Assembly: GCA_018340375.1 (NCBI GenBank)
Contig: JAFFJZ010000003.1
Location: forward strand, 16,430,001-16,494,000
DNA length: 64,000 nt
Source of the DNA: Gonatopus flavifemur
Taxonomy: Eukaryota; Arthropoda; Insecta; Hymenoptera; Dryinidae
Direction of reading: 5' to 3'
The notes beneath the pieces are model-generated. The model saw only the letters and a program-made list of their open reading frames with translations. It was not told where the DNA came from and did not search any database. Both the position numbers and the translations under genes were made by a program. Of the stretch, positions 37,170 to 49,510 are shown one piece after another (position 1 is the first letter of the stretch; the number at the start of each line of letters is the position of its first letter).

Positions 37170-37970
37170 ATGAGCTGAATTCAAGATGCAGCCAAACAAG
37201 CCGACAAGAAAAAATGTACCTGATAAATGCCCATGTGTGTATGGAAAAATGGCCCAATGATCGACCAAGCCTGGCACAAGACCTGTCGAGACTTGTCTTG
37301 AACAATTTACCAAAATTGACCCAGGTTTGGGAATGATAAGATCATGACAAGCTTGGGCCAGTGGTTTTTCCAGGCCCGGTCCAATTCCTTGACCAAGCAT
37401 CAACCAATGCTTCTTTGATCGCAGATATCGATGAAAAAAGTAATTAATTCATATTTCAGTTCATGACTTTCTCCCTCAGAATACCGTACATGAATTATCG
37501 AAGAAGGTTCTTCAAAATCAGTTAATCTCCGTGTATGATTACATTTAAAAGTATCCTATTACCATTAAGTGAAGTTCAATAAAATCTAGCTTGGTGTGTA
37601 AAACTAGTGTGTAGGATTAGTTATGACAGGAAGATCGGGCCAGCCCTGGCTCGATGGTTATCCCAAAGTCTTCAGTCATTGTGAATTCAAAATTCAGTCA
37701 ATATTTATAAACATTGTGCTACTCATGCGGGCAATATTGGCACAATTGTTCTTAACGAATGTTCGATTTTTACACCTGTGCCAAGCTTGTACCAAATGTG
37801 GTGACCATTTGAAAAATATTAACAAATGTACCATGACTGACTTGATCCATTAGGAACAACGGGACAATCATGGAATAATTGTCCTTCACGGAGCTTTGTT
37901 TCTGACACATGTGCCAACCTTGGGACAAGCTTGGGTTTTTTTCAATCTTGACAATACCTGCATGGGTGTT
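37170..37970. repeat. Degraded CTTGGCCCA-type repeats
   Basis: Two clusters of CTTGG/CCAAG words in both orientations, with CCCATGTGTGTATGG near the left and CATGGGTG at 37,961-37,968. Similar words and CCCATG ends occur in the 28,102-29,032 element. The boundaries are not sharp enough to define single copies. Confidence 0.4.
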
Positions 37971-40559
37971 TAAATAAGATTCACGTCACAAGAAAATTTC
38001 ATTCGAATTCTTGAAGAGAATTTTGTCTTTCTGTGTGTGCATAAAGTTGACTCCGCATTGACACATAGCGGAAATTGATTCTCTCCGACGCCGTTACAAA
38101 ACAGCCTATTAACTTTGAGGTTCAACCCTCCATACCATCTCAAAATAGACACTTTAAAGTTTACCCTCGTGAAACTATTGAAACCGAACTACGACTAAAA
38201 ACATTTCAAAGTTCAGGGAAGTAATATCCATTTTTAAAAAAATCTCCAAAGTTTTTGTCACTTCGAATTTATGAAATATTATCTCTAGATCGTCATCCTA
38301 CAATTTTCAAATTGATTTTGAACAAGATGAAAGCCATGTTAGATCAAAAATCAAACTCAACGTGATTGTAGATTGAATCAAAGTTAACGAGGATAGTAAA
38401 AATTCTATCCAACGCAAATCGAAACTCTATTCGAATTTAACAGAATCTGATGCGCTTCTTTCCGAATGAATACAATTCCTTGAGATGCGAATAAGAGATC
38501 TTTCTATTCATTTCTGATGAAATTTCCATTAGGGGACTCGGCTGCAGTGATCAAACAGTGGCAAAAATAAAGTGTTGACGATACCGCGAAGTGTGGCATA
38601 CATGGAAAGCGAATTTACAATATATCATCATCCCTATACACTGCGGTAATCATTAAAATTATTACGAACAAAATGGCTGAATATGAACGCCAAAAAATGT
38701 TAAGATCATTATAAGGACAACTTTCGGTACAATGTGATCCTCATTTGCCATTATTGTGTCTCGTTAGGAAGATTGAATTGTCTATTCGCATCCGCCACTG
38801 TTCAAGGCTGTACTAATTACCAAGAGTAATCAGTTGGCAAATTGATTCGATGCAACCCTCCATTCGCGGCTATCTCCAATCAACTTCTCATCTCCATATA
38901 TCCACAGAATTTCACACTCCTTGATATTCATTTACTAAATATTAATTTAATATTTCCTTTCGATCAATCGTTTATGAATATTTTCAATTATTTGTCCATT
39001 ATTATTTCATTCCACACCTATTGGTTCACCCCATTCAGAATAACTATACTTCAGCAATAAAACTGTGCAGATCGTAAAGCATCTAAACCATCCTCGCGTA
39101 CTTGAGAAAGATCATTATTTCATTACCTTCCTTTATGCCCCGAAAGAGAGCTAGGAGCATAAATCCTGTGAAGATTGTATCTATGAAAATACTCCCTGAA
39201 AATAGTTACGTAAATTCTCCAGCACAATACTCCAGTCACATATATTCCACAGTAATTGTTTTTTCCTCCCACCTTCGTTGGTATTTATGCGATATTAAGA
39301 AGATTTGAGAATTTGTTATGATTTCGACTTTGATATTTATATGAAAAACAATGTCAACAAATTAGAAACTCAACGGGATAATGAATTCCCAAGATCGAAC
39401 CGGTGGAAGGAGTTCGTCGCTCCATCTCGGGATTCCACGAGCTCAAAGGGGAAAGAAATCCGTAAATCGAGCCAAGTTGAAAAATCCTCAAGTCCAATTT
39501 CGTTGTGAAGAGTTGAAATCCCGTGCGACAAAATTTTTTCCAAGTTCAACATGAGGTGGAAAGTTTAAGTCTCCGTCGACTCGATGCGACTCGACGCGTT
39601 TCCACACGAGACGAGTTTAACGCAGATTTCCTTTCACTTTTCGCGCTCGACGACACCATGCGGCACATTGATATGCATCAACACACGCGAACCGGGTACA
39701 CGCGACACGTATCAGCAAAGTTCATTGTGAACTGTAATACTAAACACGGAAAAGATACGGGAAGTAACATAAAAGTACAAGAACCCTTGTAGTATCGATA
39801 TATCAGCTGTGGATTCTAACAAGCTACATGAAAGAACATTGTGTAGAATGTATTAATTGATTATTAGAGAAATTCCTAATACACAGAATCATCTTGTATT
39901 TAAACAATAATATTCTCATGTTCTTATTCCCTAATCAGGCACCAGTTACAATCTCTAATCCTCTCGAAGGTCTTATACCTATGGAATTACGCGATTAAAT
40001 ATACCTGAGGTTCATGAATCATAGAACCCTACCCTTGTTATGTAGATCCAGTGACAGATCATCGCTAATAACAGGCACCGATAGCATGTATATTGACATC
40101 GCGTGTCAACGAACTTCCAAAAACAATGATTAATCTCACGAATTCGATCCTCTTCGTTTCTTCAAACTTTTTTCTCGAGTGCAAACATTCCGTTAAAGAT
40201 TTTCGATTCCATACATTCTCCAGGTCAAAAGAAGAATTTATATAAAAGGAATCGAGTTTGATCAATTTCTTTTTCTTCGGTTGCTATTAAATTTTATTTT
40301 TCCTTCCCCCAACGGAAATCTTCAAGGATCGAAGTTTCTTCCTTTATATCGGAAGTCGCGCGATGAGATTCGTCTCGACGTCTGACGGATGGACGATGCA
40401 GTATCCATCACCCATACCATCGTATTCTCTTCTTCACGTGGGGTGCACGCCAACTCTTACTGCTTCTCCTCATTCCCTTTTCTCACATATATACATACGT
40501 ACATGGATCTTCACATGCTTGCGCATTTATATACCTGCAGGCACTAGACGACTAGGCAC

Positions 40560-40600
40560 CCAGCCAGCCAGCCATCCAGCCAGCCAGTCACTCAGTCAGT
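40560..40600. repeat. (CAGC)n microsatellite
   Basis: CAGCCAGCCAGCCATCCAGC continues as CAGCCAGTCACTCAGTCAGT, an imperfect tetranucleotide tract. Confidence 0.85.
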
Positions 40601-41149
40601 GCATTCGCATAGAGTGCGTTACGTCAATAGTGGGAGACAGCCATCAATAGGCGGAGGAACTCATGATGCATCGCTCCCAAAGCGATTCAGATTCGTGCAG
40701 TTTCTCTTGTGCCATACTACCACGTAAACGTGCGACTGCGATATATCATTCCCATGCCCTGTTTTATAGATCTGCGCATGATCGAGATTCTTTTTCATCA
40801 CAGGACTTTCTGTACTTTTTTATGGAATATCTATTTTGTTATACGACATCGAGGATGTAGAAAATTGAAAACTGGATATTGTCTTTGGATTAATCTTCAA
40901 TCCATGTGAATGCGTTGGGTCATGCAGTAACAACGATTGATCGATGATCAAAGATCGTGCTTCAAAGCCAAAACTCTAGTTTCAGGTTTTCCGAGGTGGT
41001 TAGAAATCTTCCTGGCCTTGATTTTTTATAACACGTCATCTGGAATCTATTCGATGAGAATTGATTGTGGATAGGATTGTGATCTCTTACATGTGGCAAA
41101 AAATTTTGTATATTTGATTTTTTTCCCTTTTCAAAAGATTGCAAACAAA

Positions 41150-42260
41150 TTGTAACAATTAACCCCTTGTTGCATCCCGGATAACAATTTAGCCTTGCCG
41201 CAATGTTGTCAGGCAAGCTTGTGACAAGGTTGACATAAGCCTCCTAGTTGACACACGACAAAGGTACAAGTTTGCAAAACCCTTGCAGCAGAGTTGCAGC
41301 AACCTTACACTGACAAGGTTGTCAATAACAAGTCAAGAACAGTCGTGGCAAGAAATGGTAATCGTTTCACATCGTTGGCGATTCTTGAAAGATATGTTAC
41401 ATCCTTGTGGAAAATAACAAGCAGAAACACGTAACCCGTTTCTTCCTGTTCCCGTATTGTTTTTGTCATTTTAGCCGGTTTCTGGCTGGCATTTTCGGCA
41501 GGAATGCGTTTGGGAGCGTTTTTGGATTTATATTAAGTATCATACACTGTACAGTAAAGGGTTAACGCTGTATCGCCAGTGATTTTGAGTAGTATTATCG
41601 GGAAGAGGACAAAATGATAGCAATGTCTCCGCTATTGCATTATCTATGTCCCATTACCGGAATTTCAATCTCGCCGACATCGGAATCTCCACATGAAGCG
41701 ATTCACAAGTGGTTCTCTGTATTCCACTATGGTTTGACCAAGAGGAACGATGCTGAAGGCTTGGAAAACCCATTGAAGAAATGCTCAACAAAATGTACAA
41801 CATCGTTGTGGAAGATACGTGAGCTAGCCTCAGATATTTCAAATAAAAATGTATCGTGGCATGTCATTGTCTACATATAAGTATATATATGCATATATAT
41901 ATATATATATATCATTCAGTGTCGCATAAGACAATTTGTGTCACTAAAACTCCTATGATCATATCTCATCGTTGTATTCGAATGCTAGTTTGTGGTAAAC
42001 TGACGTTGTGATAGTTGTGACTTTGTGCTGTCCCTCAATTCAATGTTTTTTGTTATAAGACAACTTGATCTTTCGTTGTAATGAACCCTTTGTCAACGTT
42101 TTTTGAGTATAGACTAATGCCAACTTTGCCTTGTCACTAATCTTCTAGTCAAGTCAAGTTTAACTGATACTATCCGATCAACTTTGGTCTGATCATAATG
42201 CAATCTTTTGCTAGAAGAGGCTTCAAACTTGGGTTTAGTATACCAGTTCAATGTGATATC
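41150..42260. repeat. Degraded ACAAGGTTGAC-type repeat
   Basis: Between 41,160 and 41,360 GACAAGGTTG and its relatives recur (TTGTCAGGCAAGCTTGTGAC, AAGGTTGACATAAG, GCAACCTTACACTGACAAGG, TTGTCAATAACAAG). Related words recur at 42,050-42,190 (AAGACAACTTGATC, CAACTTTGCCTTGTCAC). This may be one element with eroded ends, and limits are approximate. An (AT)n tract lies inside it at 41,882-41,913. Confidence 0.35.
41882..41913. repeat. (TA)n microsatellite
   Basis: TA dinucleotides interrupted once by GC. Confidence 0.9.
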
Positions 42261-42312
42261 AACAGCATCATCATTTTCCTGTAATGTTGTTTCAACTACT
42301 GTTTACAGTCCA

Positions 42313-42942
42313 CCCAACAAACACAAAGATATGTTAAAATCATGGAAGATGTCTTGAAAGACTTCCGTGAAGATATCTTCTCGACATCTAAAAGATGACT
42401 TATGCAACAACTTTCAACAAGTTTTAGATATCTCAAAGAAGTCTTGCGAACGATATGTTTTAGATATGTGGAAGATATCTTTTAGATGCCTCAACATATG
42501 TCTTTGATTCTTTTAAGAAACGTTTTAGATTTTTCCAAGATACGTTTAAGACATCCCAGACAGCACAAAAGGATCATTAATGAGTTCGGAGAAAGGAACA
42601 TAGCGTGACGATGTGTGAAGATGTGTAACAGATATCATTCATAGGAAAGAAGTTTTAGTTGTATCGGCTAGATTTCAGCTATCATAGCCAGATATTTCGC
42701 TACAGCAGCTAAAATTCAGCTGGTACAGCTAAACATGTTTTCCGTGTTCGGAAACTCTTTCAAGATGTCTTTTAGTAGACTATGCTGATTCGACATGTTT
42801 CTGACATTTCTTGAAGACGTCTGAAAGATATCATGTCGATATATTTTGAAGATATCTCTTTAATGACGCCATTGAGATATCTAAAAGATGTCTTCCTGAA
42901 GATATCTTGTAGATGTCTCCAAGACCTTCCGTGTTTGTTGGG
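42313..42942. mobile_element. 630-bp element with CCCAACAAACAC ends and nested insertion
   Basis: The perfect 12-base inverted ends are CCCAACAAACAC and GTGTTTGTTGGG, each flanked outward by CA. The body is made of AGATGTCTT, AGATATCTT and their complements, so it pairs with itself along most of its length. Around 42,555-42,750 this pattern is interrupted by unrelated sequence that includes an AGCT-type element. There is no coding frame. Its internal words match the fragment at the left edge of the window. Confidence 0.75.
42643..42746. mobile_element. AGCT-rich element fragment nested in the 42.3-kb element
   Basis: GGAAAGAAGTTTTAGTTG, ATTTCAGCTATCATAGCC, TACAGCAGCTAAAATTCAGC and a right end TTTTCCGTG match the family at 6,611, 24,315 and 26,587. 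The left terminus is eroded. It interrupts the AGATGTCTT pattern of its host, so it inserted later. Confidence 0.5.
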
Positions 42943-45900
42943 CATTCTGTGATCAATTAGCGTTCTAACGTCTTATGTTGTGATTTCTTCCAAGATTTTT
43001 GAATATTATGAATTACCTTGACCTTGAATATCCAAGTTTTGTGTCTTCTCCACAATTCTGCAAATTCTCACCCTTATTCGTTCGACTTGAACTGGCAACA
43101 ATATTTCATAGTCCCCAACAACTGTACAAACAATGAATCATCCCGAACTTCATTCTCGTTACCGAAAGTCCACATTCAATTACATTTAATACGTACTTCA
43201 CGTTCCACAAATTTGCATTCGGTTGAATTAATTACAATCTATTCTCCGCGCGCGGCATATCCAATAACACGAATATAAATCGTGACCTTGAATACGTTAT
43301 TGTATCACAATTGGTGTTTGAGGAGAAATTTCCCTGTATTGAGGTGGCGGATACGATAAATATGATAAAGTGAGTTCCCTGTTCATCTGAGTGTGGGACA
43401 ACCAACTTTACACATAAAATTCCTACGCGTAACCCGTAGTAGATACGATAAGGTGATAGAGGAGAGAAGGAATAAGTCGGTCGATTCGAACGCCTCGAGG
43501 AATTTCATTTCCACGGTGTTCCATCGTGCGCGCGCGATCACTCCTCTTCCTTGTGTTTCTTCTTCCTTTTCTCTCTCGTTCTCTTTCTCGACCTGTCTAT
43601 CCGTTTCTCTGTGTTCCTCCTTTGCGCTAATACCTCATTGGGAAAAGCAGTGGAGTAAAGGTTTCGATAGATACACCACTCGTTTGTCCTGAACTCCAAA
43701 CCATTCTCTAAAACTACTCTGCTGGCAAAGAAGTCTCGAGGATCGATTGGTAACCTAACGTTCTCTGTTCTTCGTCTCTTTCTCGATCATGGTTCTTCAG
43801 ATATTTCCAGTATGGTTACTTATCGCGTGAAGTAGGGAAATCGAGAGGCAATTAAATCCCGTTTCTAATTGACTGATAGACTATAATATCCACGAATGAT
43901 GTAATATCCAAGTGTCATTTTTTTCGTTCAAATGTAAATTATTTTCTCCTTCGTTATAGAATCGATTGATCAATCGAATACTTGTTGAGGTTTTTTCAAC
44001 ATCAAGATGCAGAGTGTACTATTTATATATCATAATATCAAGCGTAGAAAGATTGGAATTATATTCAGTACCTGGGATATCAATTATTATCGTGTTATAT
44101 GCACGAGATAATCATAAATTCAAAGTTTTCCATTATAAACGTGGATGGTGTTGATATCAATTCATGCAGCACAGCTTAATTGGACTGCATTTAATTCGAT
44201 TTTCCTGGAAATGAAACCTGCGCCTTCTCATTCTAGTGGATTATCGATTTGACTTCTTCTAGCAGCATCAAATTATTGTATTGAAATACAAGATTAATAG
44301 ATACACAGAAGTTTTCATTCAACGTTAAGTCTGAGTTACGAGATTTAGGATACAATACATTCGAAATTAGTGATTGATGTGTTTTCTACATCAAGGAATT
44401 GAATCTCGTCAACGGACATTCGATACCTCTGATACATAATCCCACATGGAGCAAAGATCGATAATTTGAACCATACGGTAAAAATTAACATTCATACCGA
44501 TATCACCTCGTAACGTGTATCCAAGCAGTACTACAATACCCGTAAAACATCCCGTAAATGTTCTTAGAATATTTATAAGACTTGGAATACGCTATAAACG
44601 TTCGAAGAACATCTCCAAAAGTACGTGCGCTTATTGAAGATGTATGCAAAGAGGATATACATAATTTGTTTTTCATTCCTTTGAATGCTAGTCGCGCCAT
44701 CTATGAGTTCACTCCCCTGAGAAAACCTAACATGGTCTGTAAATTTACAACTCAACTTGCCACACGTTGCACGGGAAGCAAATCGATTTTGCGAAGTAGA
44801 AGTTTTGCGCTAAGTAGAACTCTTGGAAGTTTCATACCCTGAAATTAATTTCTTGGAGAATATGAAAGAAATTTCAAATCAATGCGATCTCGTTGAACAG
44901 TTGAGCGATATTAAAACCAATGTGTTAGATAATGTTATCCTTTCGACGCGATGTCGTTCTTTTCAATGAGAATAAACATGTCTGTGACGATTGTGGAAGA
45001 AAGGAAAAAAATAATATCCCGTGATGGATGCTTTAGTTATGAAAATCACTGTATATTTTCAACAGACGAGGAGTCATTCTTGGTGAAGTTTTTCTTTTGA
45101 ATATTATTTCCCTGAAGAATTTTCTCGCCATTTCTATGATAATTTCAGATAGTGAAATTAGAGCTCGCCCATCGTAATGCAGACTTCGTTGTCGTTGAAT
45201 CCATAATCCACTGGGACCTCCTTATCAAGAACGTCTTTTATTTTGGAATGTATACAAAATGTGATTATGTTACTGCTATTCACAAATTATTTTCATTTCA
45301 TGTTAGTTTGTATAGGAATTATAATTTTTCTTGTAAACGGTATCGCATGAATGAATATAGAAACTTGTTTTTGTTTTCATTACGCGACTGTAAAATCTAT
45401 GTATTCATTTTATTATCAAAGGAATTGATATTCTCTCTGAGTATTGGAAAATGTTTGAAAATTTCATTGTTATAAAAATAAATCATAACTTCTGCTTTCA
45501 GAACAATTCTCATAATTTACCTTCATTACGTGAAATTGACTGCGTAGAACTTTGCATGAAAATTCATAATAAACTGTTCTATGCTAAGTGTGTATGCGAT
45601 GCGATTTTAACAAACATCATCAAACTCATAGTCCCAGCAGATATTTCACAAGCATGTAGATGTAATTTTGAATTAATGGATAATTCAATGAAATGAAATA
45701 TAATAATTGATCACGGCAAACTGTGAACTTTATTGAAGATAATAATAGAAACCGAGGAATGTAACTTGCATCCGCATATAATTTTCATGACCATATGAAT
45801 TTCATGAATCTTATACCGCATGAACTTTGTGAACATTTGAAATGTTCCATCGCCCATTAAACTTGTATTGATTCGTTATGTATTGAAACATCATAATTTT

Positions 45901-47216
45901 CACTATACGTCCAACTTTGTTTGCAATTGAACTCATTTTATTTAACATTGCCTTTTCTCCGATTTGTCCTAGATTCGTGACTAAGAATAGAAAATTTCGT
46001 TCTGATTCTGGAAATAGGAGAATGGTAGATAGTGGAAAGGATAGTTGTTGTCAAAAATACTTCAGATGAAAGCAAATTCTAATCGTATTGATCTATAAAT
46101 TGATTTAAGTGGTTCAAATGGTAGGGTGTATCTTCAAGTCTCAAGAAAATCAAATAATTTACAAAAACGTCGGTGTTTTATAAGAGAGACAGATGAATCA
46201 TTCCCTAAAACAACGAACTAGGTTGCCATCAAATGGATAGCATTTGAATAGAATAGAACAGAATCGATAGACGAGCAGAGAGTACAGTACGAGTTCCTTA
46301 CTGTCCTAACCCAAATTTTGGCTGGTACAGCAATTTTTCTTGCTGCTCCTGTAGAATTGAACAGATTCTCATTGATGGGTCATAATTTTTTGCCTTTTGG
46401 ATGCAACAAGGAACATTGCAAAGAACAAAGTAACGGATGAGAACTAATGATTTTTTATTGAGAGTTATAAAAAAAAGATTTGTATGTATGGAATATAATG
46501 GAATGAATTTGAGTTTCAGAAGAATTTGTAAAGCACTGATGAAAAATAGGTCTGAGGCATGGAAAATTCGGTACTGTAGTCCACTGAGACACCACGCTTC
46601 ATCGCATCGTTGCACTTCGTTGGTTACTGCATATCAACGCACGCAGTTGAGTGTGTTGTAATTGGAGAATCAAAATACCCTAATCAGATGATCCAAGGAG
46701 ACAGTTCACTGGTCTGTGATAGAATTTTTCTACGTGAATCCGTAGATGATACAGGAGTAAGAGGAGGTGCCATTGAGAAAAATTGTATCGTGTAAAGTAC
46801 TCCAGCGTGTATGAATTTTGACCCAACTTCAGCCCAGTCTTGGACCCACACAGGTAGGATGGGATCCATGCTGGACTCATGTTAGGGTACTATTTTTTCA
46901 TAACTCAAGGACATTAAAAGATTTCGACCATAACTGCTGTTAATTCCTAATTATTTATACCATTCGCGATGTTAAAAATTGATGGAATGTGGCTTTCTTA
47001 CTATCGTTGATGATATCCTGGTGAAAATGAAGCGTTTACATGAAGCGCGGAAGAATCGTACACGAAGCGAAAAATGTTTCAATTTCCTCTTCATGAGACG
47101 TGTAATGCCCGCTCACTGTGAAACGCTGTTTCGATCCCGTTTCATACCCTTTTCATGTAAATGCGAATCATACATATTCTGATTTCAAATAATAACTTCA
47201 TGTGGTCGATTCCAAC
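42943..47216. other. Non-coding stretch, no gene supported
   Basis: AT-rich. At 43,540-43,640 the plus strand is pyrimidine-rich (CTCTCTCGTTCTCTTTCTCG), which makes a 99-codon low-complexity frame. At about 46,800-46,880 a CTTGGACCCACAC / CAGCCCAGTCTTGG fragment of the TTGGCCCA-type repeats occurs. A 107-codon frame at 45,152-45,475 shows no domain. Confidence 0.5.
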
Positions 47217-47290
47217 GGTGATGAGTAGCTCAGTGGATGACTCTCGTCTACCTTGGTGAATGTCACCGGTTCGATTCTTGTTATGGAGTT
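47214..47290 (+). repeat. tRNA-like sequence (SINE head or tRNA pseudogene)
   Basis: A perfect A box, TAGCTCAGTGG, is followed about 35 bases later by a B box, GGTTCGATTCT. The T stem has one mismatch, the D stem does not close (GCTC without GAGC), and no acceptor pairing is seen. It is non-functional as a tRNA but retains polymerase III promoter boxes. The sequence is unrelated to the minus-strand tRNA-like segment at 181-250 outside the boxes. Confidence 0.5.
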
Positions 47291-49138
47291 CAATTTTTTG
47301 GATTCCTCGTTGTATCCCTTCCATTCAAGCTCTGTGTACTCTTTCTTAACGTTTCTGTTACCTCCCAGCATACGCTTCGTTCACTCTTCTCTCCCGCTTC
47401 CATTTTCACCAGGGTAAGAATGATCATGAATGGAGAACGTTAACATTTCAAACGATAAAATTTCCCCCAATGTATAAGTTTTGTCTCCATTTATCGTGCT
47501 GTGTGTAATTTTTGAGATCATTTGCTCTTTTGACCTTCGCACACTATACTTTACTGTTTTACATATGAAAATGAATTCTTTCATTCCGGATGGTTTCTGA
47601 ACGCCATTTAAGACTCAAAATCACTTCTATCATGATCCATGAAAAATATTTGGAACGAGTTGTAAAATAATTTCCAAGGAATCCTGAAATACCGCTGAAG
47701 ATTTTGAAAACTCATTTTATAACATTATACATTTTCAGCTCAATAATTCAGACCGTCATATCTTACAAAATTCAAAGACACTGAAAAATACTACAAAATT
47801 CATCGCAGGAAGCTGTGCTCCCTATTTCTGTCCCTCGAGGACTAGTCATTTCCAGTTGTTTATGGATTTATCCCGAAATCTTTCAGAGATTTTCTCTGAA
47901 TTTTGTTCTTCGCGGTGAGAGAACTAATCCACTTGAGGGATACCGTCAAATTAGTAGGATTTATTTTTCTAAGTTAATCCTTTGGGTGAGAAGGTGTGAG
48001 AAGAACAAGTGAACGAATTCATTCGATCAAGAAAATCAACGCTTAATCTTTCAACATTTATATTGCTTTTATTTCAAAATTTTCTTTTGTTGAATATCAA
48101 GGAGGAAATCTGATCTATACACAAATGGAATATCATGCAGACAATTATTCAAGAAATCTATATAATTCAGCTATTTTGTTTCAATTCAAAGGATTCTCTT
48201 CAGGGTGGAAGGTGTTATTTTATTTCAAATCCATCGTGGAGTTATTTTTGTTTCTTTGCAAAGTAAGTTCATGATGTATTCGAAACATTGAAACTCCATT
48301 TTCATCCGGTTAGAATATTTTCGTCACAAATGCAGTCACAATATACATTCACGATGAAATCTCTCAGTAAAATTGATGGAGAATTTCATTACTTCCGTCG
48401 CAATGTCAAGGTATTCATTCAAGTGTTCGTTTATCTTCATCGAGAAAGTTGTGCAATCATGTTCACAAATAATGACGTGATTGAATTCTGCCCCTGAGTA
48501 ACAAGGATTCGCAATCTGTATTCCATGTTGTCGAACTGATAATCCCTTTACGTGAATACAGATTTGAAAAATACACTTGCCTTCTGGGTTTGCGTGATCC
48601 GCATAATACTGATCAGACTGTTTCATCTAGCACCCTCCAATATTCGTCTGATAAGTACATGGGATTATTACAAACATAACATTGGTTCGAGGTTTAGCCT
48701 TGAGGTGAACAAAATGGTATCAACCTCCTCGATGAAACTATACTCGAATCTATTCCATAATTGATTTTTAGAACAAGTGAATCAATCTGCATTTATGAAA
48801 TTCTATCATTTTGAATAAATGAATGTTACATCACCGTTCCTCGAATCTACTCCATATGACATTGAAAAATCAATATAGAGTATTATGAATATAATATAGT
48901 ATAACCTCAACCATCAATAATATCCCAACGACAATTCACTCCACGGAGAAGGATAAACTATCGTTCGTAACTCAAAGAGAATTCGAATAGAGACATTCTT
49001 TCGTTACAGGATTAGAAAATGTTATGGTATATGGCGTCGGAGTAATTTCTGTCCCAACTCTCATATAATACCGTGGCAAACTTTTTTTTTCCTCTTCCCT
49101 TTCCGTGTCGAAAAAGTGATACCCAACTCCAATGATCA

Positions 49139-49510
49139 GTGGAAACCCCGTTAACCGATGAGGGGGAGAGAGCGGGAAACAGGCCAGCGAGAATATACGT
49201 GAGACGAATGCCCCGACGAAGGGATGAAAGGAGTTCCTTGGATAAAATCAGCACGTTCCGAAGGAAAGAAAGAAGAAAGATGGAGGAAAAGTGCAAAAGG
49301 AAAAGAGGATGGAAGAAGAGTAGAGAGCCACCTCGATACGAGTGGTGAGCCAAGGGGACGACGTACTCGAGATTTGAAAACGTTTCTTCATGGAGGCAAG
49401 ATACCAGGTTCGGATAACACATATATACACATACTCTCACCTCAGATAGGAAAACGAAGAGGAAAGAGGCAGACAGAATGAAGAAGGCAATAGAAGAATA
49501 AGAAAAGAGA
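49139..49510 (+). other. Purine-rich tract
   Basis: The plus strand is heavily A/G (GAGGGGGAGAGAGCGGG, GGAAAGAAAGAAGAAAGATGG, GGAAAAGAGGATGGAAGAAG). It yields opposing open frames of 69, 85 and 142 codons that are low in complexity. GAGA-type words are frequent, so it could bind GAGA factor or form triplex structures. It is not convincingly coding. Confidence 0.5.

Larger units (their letters stand above)
36389..41149. other. Non-coding stretch rich in TTGGCCCA-type repeat fragments
   Basis: A half copy of the ACCCTGGTAGAAATTTCC terminus lies at about 36,742. Two stretches (37,170-37,420 and 37,630-37,970) repeat CAAGCTTGGGCCA, CCAGGTTTGGGA, GCCAAGCTTGTACCAA and GGGACAAGCTTGGG. They look like degraded members of one family related to 28.1, 29.2, 34.6 and 46.8 kb. 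Frames across them (79 and 76 codons) are by-products. Positions 39,360-39,720 are GC-richer with frames of 67 and 89 codons but no domain or splice context. Confidence 0.5.

Noticed and set aside
39394..39402. B-box-like CGAACCGG on the minus strand as a tRNA
   Set aside because: No A box at the right distance and no stem pairing.
40363..40650. 95-codon frame as a coding exon
   Set aside because: Its second half is encoded by the CAGC microsatellite and no splice sites fit.
49012..49440. 142-codon minus-strand frame
   Set aside because: It is antisense to a purine-rich low-complexity tract, which lacks stops for compositional reasons. Competing frames exist on the other strand.
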